Positions 12,329-21,600 of a DNA stretch of 64,000 nt are shown here, piece after piece. The position numbers and the translations under genes were made by a program. How positions within the stretch are numbered: position 1 is the first letter of the stretch; every line of letters starts with the position of its first letter. The notes under the pieces are model-generated. The model ran no database searches and was not told the DNA's origin. It saw only the letters and a program-made list of their open reading frames with translations. The stretch is from Dictyobacter kobayashii (GTDB lineage: Bacteria; Chloroflexota; Ktedonobacteria; Ktedonobacterales; Ktedonobacteraceae), in the NCBI RefSeq assembly GCF_003967555.1, contig NZ_BIFS01000001.1:2356001-2420000 (forward strand), read 5' to 3'.

Positions 12329-13300
12329 CTAGCGTGTGTTGGTACGCAAATCATCGAATAGGATGGTCTGCAAATAACGCTCGGCCGCACTGGGAAAGAC
12401 GGTGACGATCACTTTGCCGCGGTTTTGCTCTTTTCTGGCTTCTTGCAAGGATGCCCAGGCTACCGCTCCACTACTAATGCCTATTGATAGGCCTTCGTCT
12501 TTCATCACCTGGATGGCGGTGTCAACAGCATCATGATCGGTAACCGGGATCACGCGGTCGATCAGGTCGACACGCAGGGTGTCTGGAATAAAACCTGAAC
12601 CCAGTCCTTCAATGCGATGAGGACCCGGACGACCACCAGAAAGGACCGCGCAGGTGGCCGGTTCGACGGCGATGACTTCCAGTTCGGGTTTGCGTGCACG
12701 GAGTCCTTCTGCTATCCCTGTCAGGGTGCCTCCGGTACCAACTCCAATAACGACCATATCAACTGTACCAGCTGTCTGTTCCCAGATTTCAACTGCGGTG
12801 CCTTCACGATGAGCACGCGGATTGGCCTGATTGTAAAATTGTTGGGGATACCAGCTATTGGGTAGGGTGGTACGCAGTTCAATAATTTTATTGATCGCGC
12901 CTCGCATACCCTGGGCGGCAGGCGTTAAAATAATCTCTGCCCCAAAACGCTGCAAGAGGAGCCGGCGCTCCAGACTGACGGTATCGGGCATAGTGAGGAT
13001 ACAATGATAACCACGCGCAGCCGCCATCGCCGCCAGTGAGATACCCATATTGCCACTGGTTGGCTCAAGAATGGTGCTTCCAGGCCTCAATAAGCCCTGG
13101 ATCTCGGCCTCGCAAATCATTTGTAGGGCAACCCGGTCCTTAGAACTTCCTCCCGGACTAAACATTTCCAGTTTGGCTAAAACCTTTGCCAGTACACCAG
13201 GCTGCCCATCAGGAGTTTCTTCTTCAGAAGCAAAACGTCGTAATTCAACCAGAGGAGTACGACCAACTAACTCAGTCGCATTTTTCGCCCAATGGACCAT
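12329..13300 (-). CDS. cysK: Cysteine synthase (O-acetylserine sulfhydrylase)
   Basis: Pyridoxal-phosphate enzyme making cysteine from O-acetylserine and sulfide, 323 residues. The PLP lysine lies in FSPGGSSKDR, the substrate-binding loop is EPTSGNMGISLA, the phosphate-binding glycine loop is GVGTGGTLTG, and the C-terminal GISSGA motif is present. The usual family length is 300-330. It follows a single-domain response regulator by 30 bases and probably shares its transcript. A CysM-type role or use of another sulfur donor cannot be excluded. The nearby Rrf2 regulator is of the family that includes CymR, a cysteine regulator (contextual inference only). Confidence 0.93.
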   Translation of the reverse strand: MVHWAKNATELVGRTPLVELRRFASEEETPDGQPGVLAKVLAKLEMFSPGGSSKDRVALQMICEAEIQGLLRPGSTILEPTSGNMGISLAAMAAARGYHCILTMPDTVSLERRLLLQRFGAEIILTPAAQGMRGAINKIIELRTTLPNSWYPQQFYNQANPRAHREGTAVEIWEQTAGTVDMVVIGVGTGGTLTGIAEGLRARKPELEVIAVEPATCAVLSGGRPGPHRIEGLGSGFIPDTLRVDLIDRVIPVTDHDAVDTAIQVMKDEGLSIGISSGAVAWASLQEARKEQNRGKVIVTVFPSAAERYLQTILFDDLRTNTR

Positions 13301-13329
13301 AACTATTTGCTAGCCTTCTTTCTGCAGAA

Positions 13330-13716
13330 TTACTCCTCCGGTAGTAATGCACGGATAATGCTGACCAATTCTTGCATGTTAAATGGTTTGCGGAGGAGAA
13401 TGCCAGCCTGTAATCCCATGCGATGCAATTCCCAGTCGCGGCTGCCCGTCATCACAATGATTGGTGTGTTCTTTGTATTGCTATGACCACGTAAATATTT
13501 ATAGAGAGAGCCGCCATCTAAGCTGGGCAATCCCACGTCTAGCAGTACCAGGTCTGCTCCAACATGGGGTAATTGATCTTTTGCTATCTGTCCATCTGAA
13601 AAAATATGCACTCGCCACTGACCAAAAAACTTCAGCACATCGCAGAACATTTCTGTCAATCGTGGATCGTCTTCAACGATAGCGATCAGTTTCCGCTCAT
13701 CCAATGCTTCAGCCAC
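13330..13716 (-). CDS. Single-domain response regulator (CheY-like receiver)
   Basis: A 128-residue receiver with no output domain. The acidic pocket is IVEDDPR, the phosphoacceptor Asp lies in LVLLDVGLPSLDGG, the switch Thr in IIVMTGS and the conserved Lys in LLRKPF. It starts at GTG 13716 with a purine-rich AGGGGGA upstream. The partner kinase is not adjacent, so phosphorylation must come from elsewhere. It is coupled to cysK by a 30-base gap, an unusual pairing that suggests either simple cotranscription or a link between a phosphorelay and sulfur metabolism. Confidence 0.9.
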   Translation of the reverse strand: MAEALDERKLIAIVEDDPRLTEMFCDVLKFFGQWRVHIFSDGQIAKDQLPHVGADLVLLDVGLPSLDGGSLYKYLRGHSNTKNTPIIVMTGSRDWELHRMGLQAGILLRKPFNMQELVSIIRALLPEE

Positions 13717-13925
13717 GTGCTACCATCCCCCTTTGCATATTCACCACATACACATTTATGCCACCCCTCACTTCTACCCACCCTGAAGAAGCACAAAAGC
13801 CTTACGCAGGCTCTTTTTGCTTCAATCGTGTTCCCGATGTTGACCCGTGCGCGCATATTATAAGAATTATTATAAGTAGCACGCAGTTATGCGCTGTTAG
13901 AATTTCTTAGGATCGCGAACCTGAA

Positions 13926-14366
13926 TTAAATATAGTACATAGTCTCTTCAGTACTACCGGTACGATGCTTTTGAGCCAATTCCTCGATAGTGGTCGAAGT
14001 AAGTATTTGTTGGGTCAGGGCGTCTATCTGTTGCCAGACATCTCGCAAGGCACAACCAGGAGAAAGCTTGCAAAAATCTGGGTTGGGCAAACATTCCATG
14101 GGTGGAACATATCCCTCAAGGGCCTGCATCACCTGTGCCATCGTAATCTGACTCGGTGATTTCGCGAGCATATGTCCGCCTTTTGGACCACGGACACTCT
14201 TCACCAACCCTTCTTTACGTAACACCATGAGGATTTGATCGAGATATTGCTCTGGAATGTGTTGTCTGGTCGCAATATCTGCGCTTTCAATCGGCCCTTG
14301 CCCGTAATACGCAGCCATATCGAGCATCGCTCTCAGGCCATAGTCTCCCTTCATAGTTAACTTCAT
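13926..14366 (-). CDS. Rrf2-family transcriptional regulator
   Basis: A winged helix-turn-helix regulator of the Rrf2 family (IscR, NsrR and CymR relatives), about 146 residues. It begins MKLTMKGDYGLRAMLDMA, carries the recognition region IPEQYLDQILMVLRKEGLV and the wing SVRGPKGGHMLA, and has three cysteines (ECLPNPDFCKLSPGCALR) in C-X6-C-X5-C spacing, suggesting an Fe-S cluster. The ATG at 14366 has AAGGAAAGG eight bases upstream; a TTG at 14390 is less likely. It may control iron-sulfur or cysteine genes such as the neighbouring cysK (inference). Confidence 0.93.
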   Translation of the reverse strand: MKLTMKGDYGLRAMLDMAAYYGQGPIESADIATRQHIPEQYLDQILMVLRKEGLVKSVRGPKGGHMLAKSPSQITMAQVMQALEGYVPPMECLPNPDFCKLSPGCALRDVWQQIDALTQQILTSTTIEELAQKHRTGSTEETMYYI

Positions 14367-14631
14367 TGTAGGGGCCTTTCCTTTGGGCAAAGTGACTGAA
14401 TTTAGATACCTTTTTATCTAGTGTTTAGGATATATCAGTAGAGAATGCATGTCAATGGTTTTCAACGCTATCCGAGGCTAAACTTGACTAAATTGGTAAA
14501 CTTTCTGTACAACTTACTTTTTTATCCTTGTTCAAGTTGGCTTATCCGGATGATACGGCTTAACATGAGATAAGCACAGCTCCAAATTGATTAAATTATG
14601 CTGAGAATAGCAGTAAACAGAAGCATAAGGC

Positions 14632-14660
14632 TTGCAGGTATACACAGACATATCTATAAT
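14632..14660 (+). promoter_or_regulatory. Sigma-A promoter for the two-component operon
   Basis: TTGCAG at 14632-14637 and a perfect TATAAT at 14655-14660 are separated by 17 bases, a strong housekeeping promoter about 80 bases before the response regulator ATG at 14741. Confidence 0.75.
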
Positions 14661-14740
14661 GAACCATAGAAACACAGGCACAACTCTTCCCTACTGATGC
14701 CCGCTTGTGTTAGTTGTTGGATTACCAGGAGACAAAAACT

Positions 14741-15499
14741 ATGCAGCAAGGCAGTAACTGGCAGACAAACCAGGAGCATCAGCCACAATTAAAGGTTCTT
14801 GTCGTTGATGATGAGGATAACATTATAGAACTCATTCGCTTAGGCTTACGCTATGAGGGCTTCCACGTTGAGGTGGCCTCAGACGGCGAACAGGGCATCG
14901 CACTGGCACAAAGGATTGATCCAGATCTGGTTATTCTGGATGTAATGATGCCCGGTATCGATGGGATCGAGGTCTGTCGACGTCTGCGTAGCAATCCAAC
15001 AACACGAGATGTGCCTGTTTTGATGCTGACAGCAAAGGATGAGGTGGGCGATCGTATTTTAGGCCTGCAAACAGGCGCCGATGATTATTTGACCAAGCCC
15101 TTTGATTTTTATGAGTTACTGGAGCGCATCAAGGCTATTTTGCGTCGACAGAATCGCTCAAAATCTTCTTTAAGCGATACCAGTGGGGCCGATACAGACC
15201 AGACGCTGCAGTGTGGCGACCTGATTATGAATACGTCGACGCGTGAGGTGACGCGCGGTGGCCAGATGATTGAATTGACCGCCACCGAATATAATCTTTT
15301 GCAGTTGTTTATGAGCCATCCACGCCAGGTACTAGATCGACAGACTATCCTTAATCGTGTCTGGGGCTATGATTTCCTGGGAGAGACCAATATTATTGAG
15401 GTCTATGTGCGTTATCTGCGTGAGAAAATTGAAGATACACCCAGTTCACCACGCATGATTGTGACCGTTCGGGGCGTGGGCTACGTCCTGAAGTGCTAA
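14741..15499 (+). CDS. OmpR/PhoB-type response regulator
   Basis: A two-domain regulator of about 252 residues. The receiver has VVDDEDN, phosphoacceptor Asp in LVILDVMMPGIDG, MLTAKD and LTKPFDF; the winged-helix DNA-binding domain has the conserved ELTATEYNLLQLFMSHP and VYVRYLREKIED, ending VRGVGYVLKC. The ATG at 14741 has AGGAG nine bases upstream, so the longer TTG-initiated frame from 14714 is unlikely. The histidine kinase gene begins two bases after its stop, a classic cotranscribed pair. The sensed signal is unknown. Confidence 0.95.
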   Translation: MQQGSNWQTNQEHQPQLKVLVVDDEDNIIELIRLGLRYEGFHVEVASDGEQGIALAQRIDPDLVILDVMMPGIDGIEVCRRLRSNPTTRDVPVLMLTAKDEVGDRILGLQTGADDYLTKPFDFYELLERIKAILRRQNRSKSSLSDTSGADTDQTLQCGDLIMNTSTREVTRGGQMIELTATEYNLLQLFMSHPRQVLDRQTILNRVWGYDFLGETNIIEVYVRYLREKIEDTPSSPRMIVTVRGVGYVLKC

Positions 15500-15500
15500 T

Positions 15501-16811
15501 ATGTTTTTTACCATCACTCGTCTATTTGTTATACGGAGTATCACTATCATGTCAGAGCAAAAAGCCACAGGATTACAAGGATGGTTGACCACTCGGTTTT
15601 ACCGGATTAAAACTCGTCATATGGCTCCTTCTGGAAATCTCTATCTGATGGGTCCATCCGTGGAAAATGATGTAACACAACCTCTTAATGGATCTCGTTC
15701 AAGTCTTGGGGGTGACAACCAGCGCAATGAGGCTCCTTCATGGCTGCGTCCATTCTTTAGCTTGCGTATCCAGCTGACATTCGTGTTTGCTCTGTTGCTG
15801 ATTTTGATGGTGGCATTCGCTGGCCTTTTGCTGGGTCGACAGGTGTCGACAGCCTATGAGATGATGGTAATGCTTATCCTGGTGGTGTGTGGTACAGCGG
15901 TGGCCTATGCTCTGACTTCGCTGCTGTTACGACCTCTGGGACAGGTGACCGATGCCGCACAGGCAATTGCGATGGGCGATCTGGCTCAACGTGAACGTTT
16001 GCCTTTACGTCTCCCTCCACAGGATGAAATTGATCGTCTGGCAGGGAGCTTGAGTATGATGGTGACACGCCTGGAAACTGCTGAGGAGCTGCAACGTGCA
16101 TCTCAGAATCGTTTCCATCAGTTTTTTTCGGATGCCTCCCACCAGTTACGTACTCCTTTGACCTCTCTCCGAGGCTTTACCGAGCTGCTGATGCGTGGCG
16201 CCAAGGATGATCCCGAGACCTCACAGCGCATCCTTAAGCGGATGAAAAATGAGTCGGAGCGTATGACTCTATTGATCAATGATTTGTTGACGCTGGCTCG
16301 CCTGGATGACACTCATCCTATGAAGCTGCAGTACGTCGATATGATTGATATGGCACTCCAAAGCATTGAGCAGACGAAGTCGCGCGCTAATGATGAGCGC
16401 AAGATCCGTTTGCAACTGGTCTATAATGATAAACTGGGTGTGCAGGCTGATCGGGAGCGCATGAAGCAGTTGCTATTTATCTTGCTGGATAATGCTTTGA
16501 AGTATGGCCGTCCTGCTCCACAGGGCGAGATTACGCTGAGATTGGATAAACAGCAGGGCCAGGTGACCATCAGTGTGATTGATAATGGCGACGGAATTGC
16601 TAGCGAGGATCTGGAACATATCTTTGAGGCTTTTTATCGTGGCCGCCATCGTTCATCTGCAAATGCCAATACAGGCGCCACTCCGGTAATCGGCACCGGT
16701 CTTGGCCTGACAATCGCTTCTGCTATTGTGCGAGCACATAATGGCGCGATTACAGCTTGTAGCGAGCCTGGCAATACTGAATTCAAAGTGCTTTTACCGT
16801 GCTCAGATTAA
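15501..16811 (+). CDS. Membrane sensor histidine kinase
   Basis: Partner kinase of the preceding regulator, 436 residues from 15501. A second ATG at 15549, with GGAG nine bases upstream, may be the true start. Two transmembrane segments lie near residues 92-110 and 122-142 with almost no loop between them, so the sensor probably reads the membrane or an intracellular cue. A HAMP linker follows, then the phosphorylated His in SDASHQLRTPL, the N box LLDNALKYG, the G1 box DNGDGIA and the G2 region GTGLGLTIA. The N-terminal 80 residues are cytoplasmic and unrecognised. Confidence 0.93.
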   Translation: MFFTITRLFVIRSITIMSEQKATGLQGWLTTRFYRIKTRHMAPSGNLYLMGPSVENDVTQPLNGSRSSLGGDNQRNEAPSWLRPFFSLRIQLTFVFALLLILMVAFAGLLLGRQVSTAYEMMVMLILVVCGTAVAYALTSLLLRPLGQVTDAAQAIAMGDLAQRERLPLRLPPQDEIDRLAGSLSMMVTRLETAEELQRASQNRFHQFFSDASHQLRTPLTSLRGFTELLMRGAKDDPETSQRILKRMKNESERMTLLINDLLTLARLDDTHPMKLQYVDMIDMALQSIEQTKSRANDERKIRLQLVYNDKLGVQADRERMKQLLFILLDNALKYGRPAPQGEITLRLDKQQGQVTISVIDNGDGIASEDLEHIFEAFYRGRHRSSANANTGATPVIGTGLGLTIASAIVRAHNGAITACSEPGNTEFKVLLPCSD

Positions 16812-16863
16812 AGCAGTAGTAAATGTACTCTCCAAGCTCAAGTACGCATTTTTCCTACACACA

Positions 16864-16893
16864 TTGACCATCGCTGGTTTACCGTGATACACT
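16864..16893 (+). promoter_or_regulatory. Sigma-A promoter for the alcohol dehydrogenase gene
   Basis: TTGACC at 16864-16869 and TACACT at 16888-16893 are separated by 18 bases, about 75 bases before the predicted start at 16968. Confidence 0.6.
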
Positions 16894-16967
16894 GCCTTAA
16901 GTAAAAAAAGGGTACTATGGTTGTAGGACAACACTTATAGCCACCCGGATGAAGGTAAGATATCGCT

Positions 16968-18095
16968 ATGTGGACCTCTACGATGGATCTTGACCAGAAG
17001 AAGGTTCTGCTGACGCAGATACTTGGTCGTTTTTATCATAATATCTATTTTTCTTCTTACTCACCATTACAAGTCCAGAATTTACCACGCCAATCGCTGC
17101 CCGAGAGCAGCTGGGTGCGAGTACGCAATCGCCTTTCCGGTATCTGTGGTAGCGATTTACATCTGCTTTATCATGGCGGCGGCGATCAGCGCGTAGCTTC
17201 GGCGGCCAGGCCAACTCAGAAACAGTTCTATCCTGGCCATGAGGTGGTCGGCGAGGTAATTGAAATTGGCAATGATGTACAGCGTATACAGGTGGGTGAT
17301 CGTGTTGCGCTACAGTGGCGTCCCAATTGTATTACGGCAGGCGTTCAGCCTGTATGCCACGCTTGCTCAACAGGCAATTATAATCTTTGTGACCATGGCT
17401 CTTTTCTGGCACCCCAGCCGCTGGGCGGCGGTTGGAGCGAGGAGATGCTGCTGCATGAGCAGCAGTTGTTCCGTGTACCTTCCGGCCTGACAGATGAACA
17501 GGCCGTTATGCTGGAGCCGGCCGCGGTTGCTATGCATGCGGTACTGCGCCATGTCCCCCGCCCTGGTGAACGTGTATTGATCATTGGGGCCGGGACCGTT
17601 GGCTTGCTAACACAGCAGATTGTGCGTTCCCTGGCGCCGCAATGCGAAATTAGTGTCCTGGCACGCTATCCGTTCCAGGTGGAGCAGGCGACGCGGCAAG
17701 GGGCCGCCCATATCATTTATCCACGCGATGCCTATGTGGGCGTGCAAAAGGCCACCAATGCGAAACTTTACAATGGTATCTTCGGCAACCAGACCTTGCA
17801 GGGAGGCTACGATGTTATCTATGATACCGTCGGCCAGAAGAGCGGTCTATTCCAGCATACTACCCTGCACCATGCCCTGCGTTGGATTCGCTCACGCGGT
17901 ACCATTGTTCTGGTCGGCCTGAGCCTGGAGCCGATGAATATTGATCTGACGCCACTATGGCATCAGGAGATCTCTCTCTTGGGAAGCAATAGCCATGGCG
18001 CTGAATACTGGCCCCTGGGGGCAATGATCAAACATCTACCTTCCGCGTGGTCTCAGACTTCATCAATCAGCGCCGTATCACGCCAGAGCAATTGA
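16968..18095 (+). CDS. Zinc-dependent alcohol dehydrogenase-like protein, catalytic part (frame broken near 18017)
   Basis: Medium-chain dehydrogenase/reductase. Catalytic zinc ligands lie in SGICGSDLH and YPGHEVVGEV; a structural zinc lobe uses the cysteines of CITAGVQPVCHACSTGNYNL and the next residue; the NAD(P)-binding Rossmann motif is GAGTVGLL. The homologous frame ends at about residue 350 (AEYWPLG); the last ~25 residues encoded here are out of frame. The true C-terminus (TFRVVSDFINQRRITPEQLI) continues in the -1 frame. One extra G in the GGGGG run at 18017-18021 restores a single gene ending at 19495. Substrate unknown. Confidence 0.85.
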   Translation: MWTSTMDLDQKKVLLTQILGRFYHNIYFSSYSPLQVQNLPRQSLPESSWVRVRNRLSGICGSDLHLLYHGGGDQRVASAARPTQKQFYPGHEVVGEVIEIGNDVQRIQVGDRVALQWRPNCITAGVQPVCHACSTGNYNLCDHGSFLAPQPLGGGWSEEMLLHEQQLFRVPSGLTDEQAVMLEPAAVAMHAVLRHVPRPGERVLIIGAGTVGLLTQQIVRSLAPQCEISVLARYPFQVEQATRQGAAHIIYPRDAYVGVQKATNAKLYNGIFGNQTLQGGYDVIYDTVGQKSGLFQHTTLHHALRWIRSRGTIVLVGLSLEPMNIDLTPLWHQEISLLGSNSHGAEYWPLGAMIKHLPSAWSQTSSISAVSRQSN

Positions 18096-19495
18096 TTACT
18101 CACAATTTTGCGCTGGATAATTATCAAAATGCTTTGTTGACCGCCACCAGGAAGTCTGAAAGTCGGGCCATTAAAGTGGTGTTTGATTATTCACTCTTGC
18201 CGGCGTCTGTGGTTCCCAATGTACGTGCCTCGGCTCCGCGCATTCGTCGTCAATCGACGATCAATTTTATGGAAGAATTTGATGATCCAGGTGAGCAGCC
18301 CAGGCGTACTTCTGGCAACCTGGATGATCAGAAGGACATTCCATCGGCACGACCACATACTAAAGAACTGGCTAAAACTCCCAGGCCTACCCAATCTGCG
18401 GATGAGTTCGATGATGATGATACCGCTACCGCTCTGCCCGCCATGGGCAAACGCTTTACCGGTAACTTCCGTTCCTACGTGCCACAGTCGCAGATGCAGG
18501 AGAATCTTGAGTCTGCAGAGCAGCAACAGGTTGAGCGGATGCCGGTTCACGCAGATTCACATGTGCCTGAGAATAAGGAGCTTGAGGATCAGACTCAATT
18601 GTTCGCACAGCCACCCCAGGTACCCCATACAGAGAATGATCTAAACCTGGACTCGGATGCGACAATGCTGTTTTCAAGGGATTCAATTCCTCTGTCCGAT
18701 GATAATAGTGAGCTGGTGTCTGACGATGATAATAGTGAGCTGGCAACAAAGGCGGATCTGTCCGAGCCTTCCGCTGCTCCCACGATCAGTACATCCGAAG
18801 TAGAAGTTGATGAGCCCGCGGAGGCAGATCCCACGGAGTTTGAGCCAGAGAATGCTATCCCGGAGACCCCTGTTATCTCTGAGGTAACAAATAGTACACC
18901 CGACGCTGTTGATACACATACCAGTGCAGAACCAATAGCAACGGATGAAGCGGCTGTCGTTACTCCCTTACTTGAAGAGCAAGCACAAGTAGACTCAACA
19001 GAAGAGCCTGCGACCACCGAGCAAGACGTTTCAACATCAAGTTCTGAGCCTGTCACACAATTTGATACTGAGGATGAACCCTCTGCTGCTGCCGAGGATC
19101 ACTATCACTCCGCTGCTGACGATGAGTATCCTACTTCCGCTGAGGATGAATATCCGGCCGAGGATCTCTATCACTCTTCTGATTATGAATATTCTGTTGA
19201 GGATCAGTATCCCGCTGATGATCAGTATTCTATTCCTGCCGACTATGAGTATCCCGTTGAGGATGAGCTTGATAAGCCAAATAGTACTAGTGATATTATG
19301 CAGGAAGAGCCAGCCTCAACCACATTGCCAGCGGACACGTCCTTCATAGATGAGCCATCGCCAGAAGAGCTTGACCCAGAAAGCACCGCAACGATTTCTA
19401 CAGCTAATGTGTTACAACAAGTAGAGAGACCACAAGGTTCTCGTGCGCAGCAACCAAAGCCGCGCACCCGTAAAAAGAAAACAGGCGGCCGCTAG
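18047..19495 (+). CDS. C-terminal end of the alcohol dehydrogenase plus a ~400-residue acidic disordered tail
   Basis: The first ~50 residues (VVSDFINQRRITPEQLITHN onward to AIKVVFDYS) complete the dehydrogenase fold of the preceding frame, and there is no ribosome binding site at 18047, so this is the distal part of one gene. From about 18270 the protein is a low-complexity tail rich in Asp, Glu, Ser, Thr and Pro, with Tyr-rich acidic near-repeats such as DEYP, EDQYP and DYEYP between 19080 and 19270. It ends with a basic patch, PKPRTRKKKTGGR. No signal peptide or membrane segment is seen. A role for the tail in tethering or buffering is speculation. Confidence 0.75.
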   Translation: MVSDFINQRRITPEQLITHNFALDNYQNALLTATRKSESRAIKVVFDYSLLPASVVPNVRASAPRIRRQSTINFMEEFDDPGEQPRRTSGNLDDQKDIPSARPHTKELAKTPRPTQSADEFDDDDTATALPAMGKRFTGNFRSYVPQSQMQENLESAEQQQVERMPVHADSHVPENKELEDQTQLFAQPPQVPHTENDLNLDSDATMLFSRDSIPLSDDNSELVSDDDNSELATKADLSEPSAAPTISTSEVEVDEPAEADPTEFEPENAIPETPVISEVTNSTPDAVDTHTSAEPIATDEAAVVTPLLEEQAQVDSTEEPATTEQDVSTSSSEPVTQFDTEDEPSAAAEDHYHSAADDEYPTSAEDEYPAEDLYHSSDYEYSVEDQYPADDQYSIPADYEYPVEDELDKPNSTSDIMQEEPASTTLPADTSFIDEPSPEELDPESTATISTANVLQQVERPQGSRAQQPKPRTRKKKTGGR

Positions 19496-19518
19496 GGACG
19501 GTTGAAAAGGATTATATA

Positions 19519-19603
19519 GACGATAAATTGTCCCTGCTCTGCCTGTCGCCACTTGTGGCACGGCACAGAAAAGGCACATACAGGTTCGGTTTATCGTCTT
19601 TTT
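19519..19603 (+). terminator. Rho-independent terminator after the dehydrogenase gene
   Basis: GACGATAAA (19519-19527) pairs with TTTATCGTC (19590-19598), followed by TTTTT. The enclosed region can form smaller helices. It separates the dehydrogenase from the GH3 gene. Confidence 0.6.
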
Positions 19604-19663
19604 CTTTGCCCCAGCATGATGTGGGGATTCCAGGTAGTAAGTAGTTCAAGCATGGAGTAAAGA

Positions 19664-21376
19664 ATGCCAAATCATACATCACCATTCGAATCATCAAATG
19701 GTGATATGCCACCTAAAAACCATTTGGATCCACAGCAAGAGAGTGAAAAGCAGCTTGCTATCGATCAAGAGGCGGATGTTCATCCCGAACATTTCGTACC
19801 AACACCTGGAGGAGCGGCTCCTGCTTCGCACCCCTGGCCATCGTCGCCACCACGCTCTCCGATACAACCTCTTCATCTTCCTACACGCCCAATTCCAGCC
19901 AGGGCGGATTCGCCGGCTGCTGAGAAAAACCAGCCCCGGTCAACCTCGGGCTCCCCACGCCCTGCAGGTCTCTATTCTTTCCAGCCAGATGCTTCTCAAG
20001 TGCCTGAAGCACCACGGTTGTCCGCTAATACAGACATCCCATCGCTGCCTCAGCGGCCTGGAAGCAATAAACGTAGGGGTGGAAGAGGTCCTATCAAGCC
20101 TCGCCTGGCTGCTGCCCTGATATTAGTTGCCTTGCTGGTGATTGCGGGTAGCGTTCTGGGTCAGCGTTTATTACAGGCGCGCACCACAACGATGCCGACC
20201 AAAGATTCTGGTGCTGTCGCCAGGGTTGGGAACTTTGTTACTCCACCATTGAGCAGTCAACAGATTGATCATCTGCGCCACCTGACCCAGCATATGAACA
20301 ATCGGCAACTTGCTTATCTCTACGTATCACGTATGAGTTTAGATCAAGAGATCGGGCAGGTTATGATGGTCGAATATCCAGAGAGTGCTTATTCGGCTTC
20401 TCTAGATACCATGATCCATAATCTACATGCCGGTGGTGTAATCATGTATCAACGCCAGATCAATACTCTGGCCCAGACGAAACAGGATACTGCCCATATG
20501 CAACAGCGGGCGGATTTTCCGCTACTGATCTCCGCCGATGAAGAAGGCTGGAATGTACATCGCTTGACGAACATCTATCCACCTCGCCTCTCGGCCCATG
20601 ATATTCATAATAGCGGCAGCACAACCGTGGCAACCGATCAGGGACAAAAAGTAGCCCATGATCTGCTCTCACTGGGTATCAATACGAATTTCGCACCCGA
20701 CGTGGATGTATCACCGGATGATGGCTACATCGGTTGGGATCAGCGTTCGTTTGGTGATACACCAGGGGATGTGATTAAATATGCTGGCGCATATACTAAA
20801 GCTATGCAAACAGGCGGCGTGATTGCGACGATGAAGCATTTCCCAGGTCTGGGCGGTGCGCCGAAAACAACCGATCCACATGCTGTCTTTGTGACCATCA
20901 ATCATTCTAAGGATGAATTGTATAAGACCGACCTGGCTCCCTTCCAATACTTCATCCACTCCAATGATAAAATGGAACAACCAGGTATTATTATGTCAAC
21001 TGACGAACTGGTACCTTCAATCGATCCCACTTATATCGCTGAACTCTCGCCCACATTTATGACGAAGATTTTGCGCAATGAACTGGGTTATGATGGGGTG
21101 GCCATTACCGATGCTTTGACGATGCTGGGTGTACAGGTGAATGGCCAGCATATCGCCCTACCCCAGGCAGGTGTAATGGCCCTTAAAGCGGGTAATGATC
21201 TCTTGCTTGGTCCTCAAGATCCCGCTGGCATGCAGGGGATGGTAGATGGTATTAAGGCTGCGCTGAAGGATGGCACGCTCTCTAAAACGCGCCTCGATGA
21301 AGCAGCCAGCCGCGTACTGGCCCTTAAGATGGACCGTGGCCTGATCCCGGCTGTCCCACCACCAGCTAACTCATAA
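19664..21376 (+). CDS. Membrane-anchored glycoside hydrolase family 3 protein (NagZ-like)
   Basis: 570 residues. The first ~145 are proline/serine-rich and basic, followed by one transmembrane helix (about residues 147-167), so the catalytic domain is probably outside the membrane. The GH3 TIM-barrel shows ISADEEG, NFAPDVDV and KHFPGLGG with DPHA downstream, corresponding to the KHFPGHG-DSH loop of beta-N-acetylglucosaminidases; the AITDALTM segment carries the candidate nucleophile Asp. The histidine of the usual GHG is replaced by Leu. It probably acts in cell-wall or glycan turnover. The ATG at 19664 has GGAG six bases upstream. Confidence 0.88.
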   Translation: MPNHTSPFESSNGDMPPKNHLDPQQESEKQLAIDQEADVHPEHFVPTPGGAAPASHPWPSSPPRSPIQPLHLPTRPIPARADSPAAEKNQPRSTSGSPRPAGLYSFQPDASQVPEAPRLSANTDIPSLPQRPGSNKRRGGRGPIKPRLAAALILVALLVIAGSVLGQRLLQARTTTMPTKDSGAVARVGNFVTPPLSSQQIDHLRHLTQHMNNRQLAYLYVSRMSLDQEIGQVMMVEYPESAYSASLDTMIHNLHAGGVIMYQRQINTLAQTKQDTAHMQQRADFPLLISADEEGWNVHRLTNIYPPRLSAHDIHNSGSTTVATDQGQKVAHDLLSLGINTNFAPDVDVSPDDGYIGWDQRSFGDTPGDVIKYAGAYTKAMQTGGVIATMKHFPGLGGAPKTTDPHAVFVTINHSKDELYKTDLAPFQYFIHSNDKMEQPGIIMSTDELVPSIDPTYIAELSPTFMTKILRNELGYDGVAITDALTMLGVQVNGQHIALPQAGVMALKAGNDLLLGPQDPAGMQGMVDGIKAALKDGTLSKTRLDEAASRVLALKMDRGLIPAVPPPANS

Positions 21377-21393
21377 TACAAACGTTTTTCCAT

Positions 21394-21446
21394 AAAAAAA
21401 AAGAGGAGCGAGAACCCGCTAGCATAGGCGAGTTCTCGCTCCTCTT
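21394..21446 (-). terminator. Strong terminator between convergent GH3 and hspR
   Basis: AAGAGGAGCGAGAAC (21401-21415) and GTTCTCGCTCCTCTT (21432-21446) form a perfect 15-bp stem. On the minus strand it is followed by nine T residues, so it serves the hspR-dnaJ-grpE transcript, although the stem could also stop GH3 transcription. Confidence 0.85.
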
Positions 21447-21462
21447 AATCTCTGCGTATGCG

Positions 21463-21600
21463 GAGCTCATTCACCATTTCTTCTGTGGTGCACCTGCAGA
21501 GCTCATTCACCATTTCTTCTGTGGTGCACCTGCAGAGCTCATTCACCATTTCTTCTGTGGTGCACCTGCAGAGCTCATTCACCATTTCTTCTGTGGTGCA
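21463..21600. repeat. 36-bp tandem repeat, 3.8 copies
   Basis: A 36-bp unit beginning GAGCTCATTCACCATTTCTT repeats with no visible change at 21463, 21499, 21535 and 21571 (the last is 30 bp). Units are contiguous, with no spacers, so it is not a CRISPR. The last unit runs straight into the palindrome at 21585-21639 by sharing one arm. Confidence 0.95.

Noticed and set aside
18017..18047. Programmed -1 frameshift in the dehydrogenase gene
   Set aside because: No classical X-XXY-YYZ slippery heptamer or downstream pseudoknot was seen, and five other genes show the same one-base defect explainable by a G/C run, so an assembly error is simpler.
21463..21600. CRISPR array
   Set aside because: The 36-bp units are contiguous with no spacers and there are no cas genes nearby.
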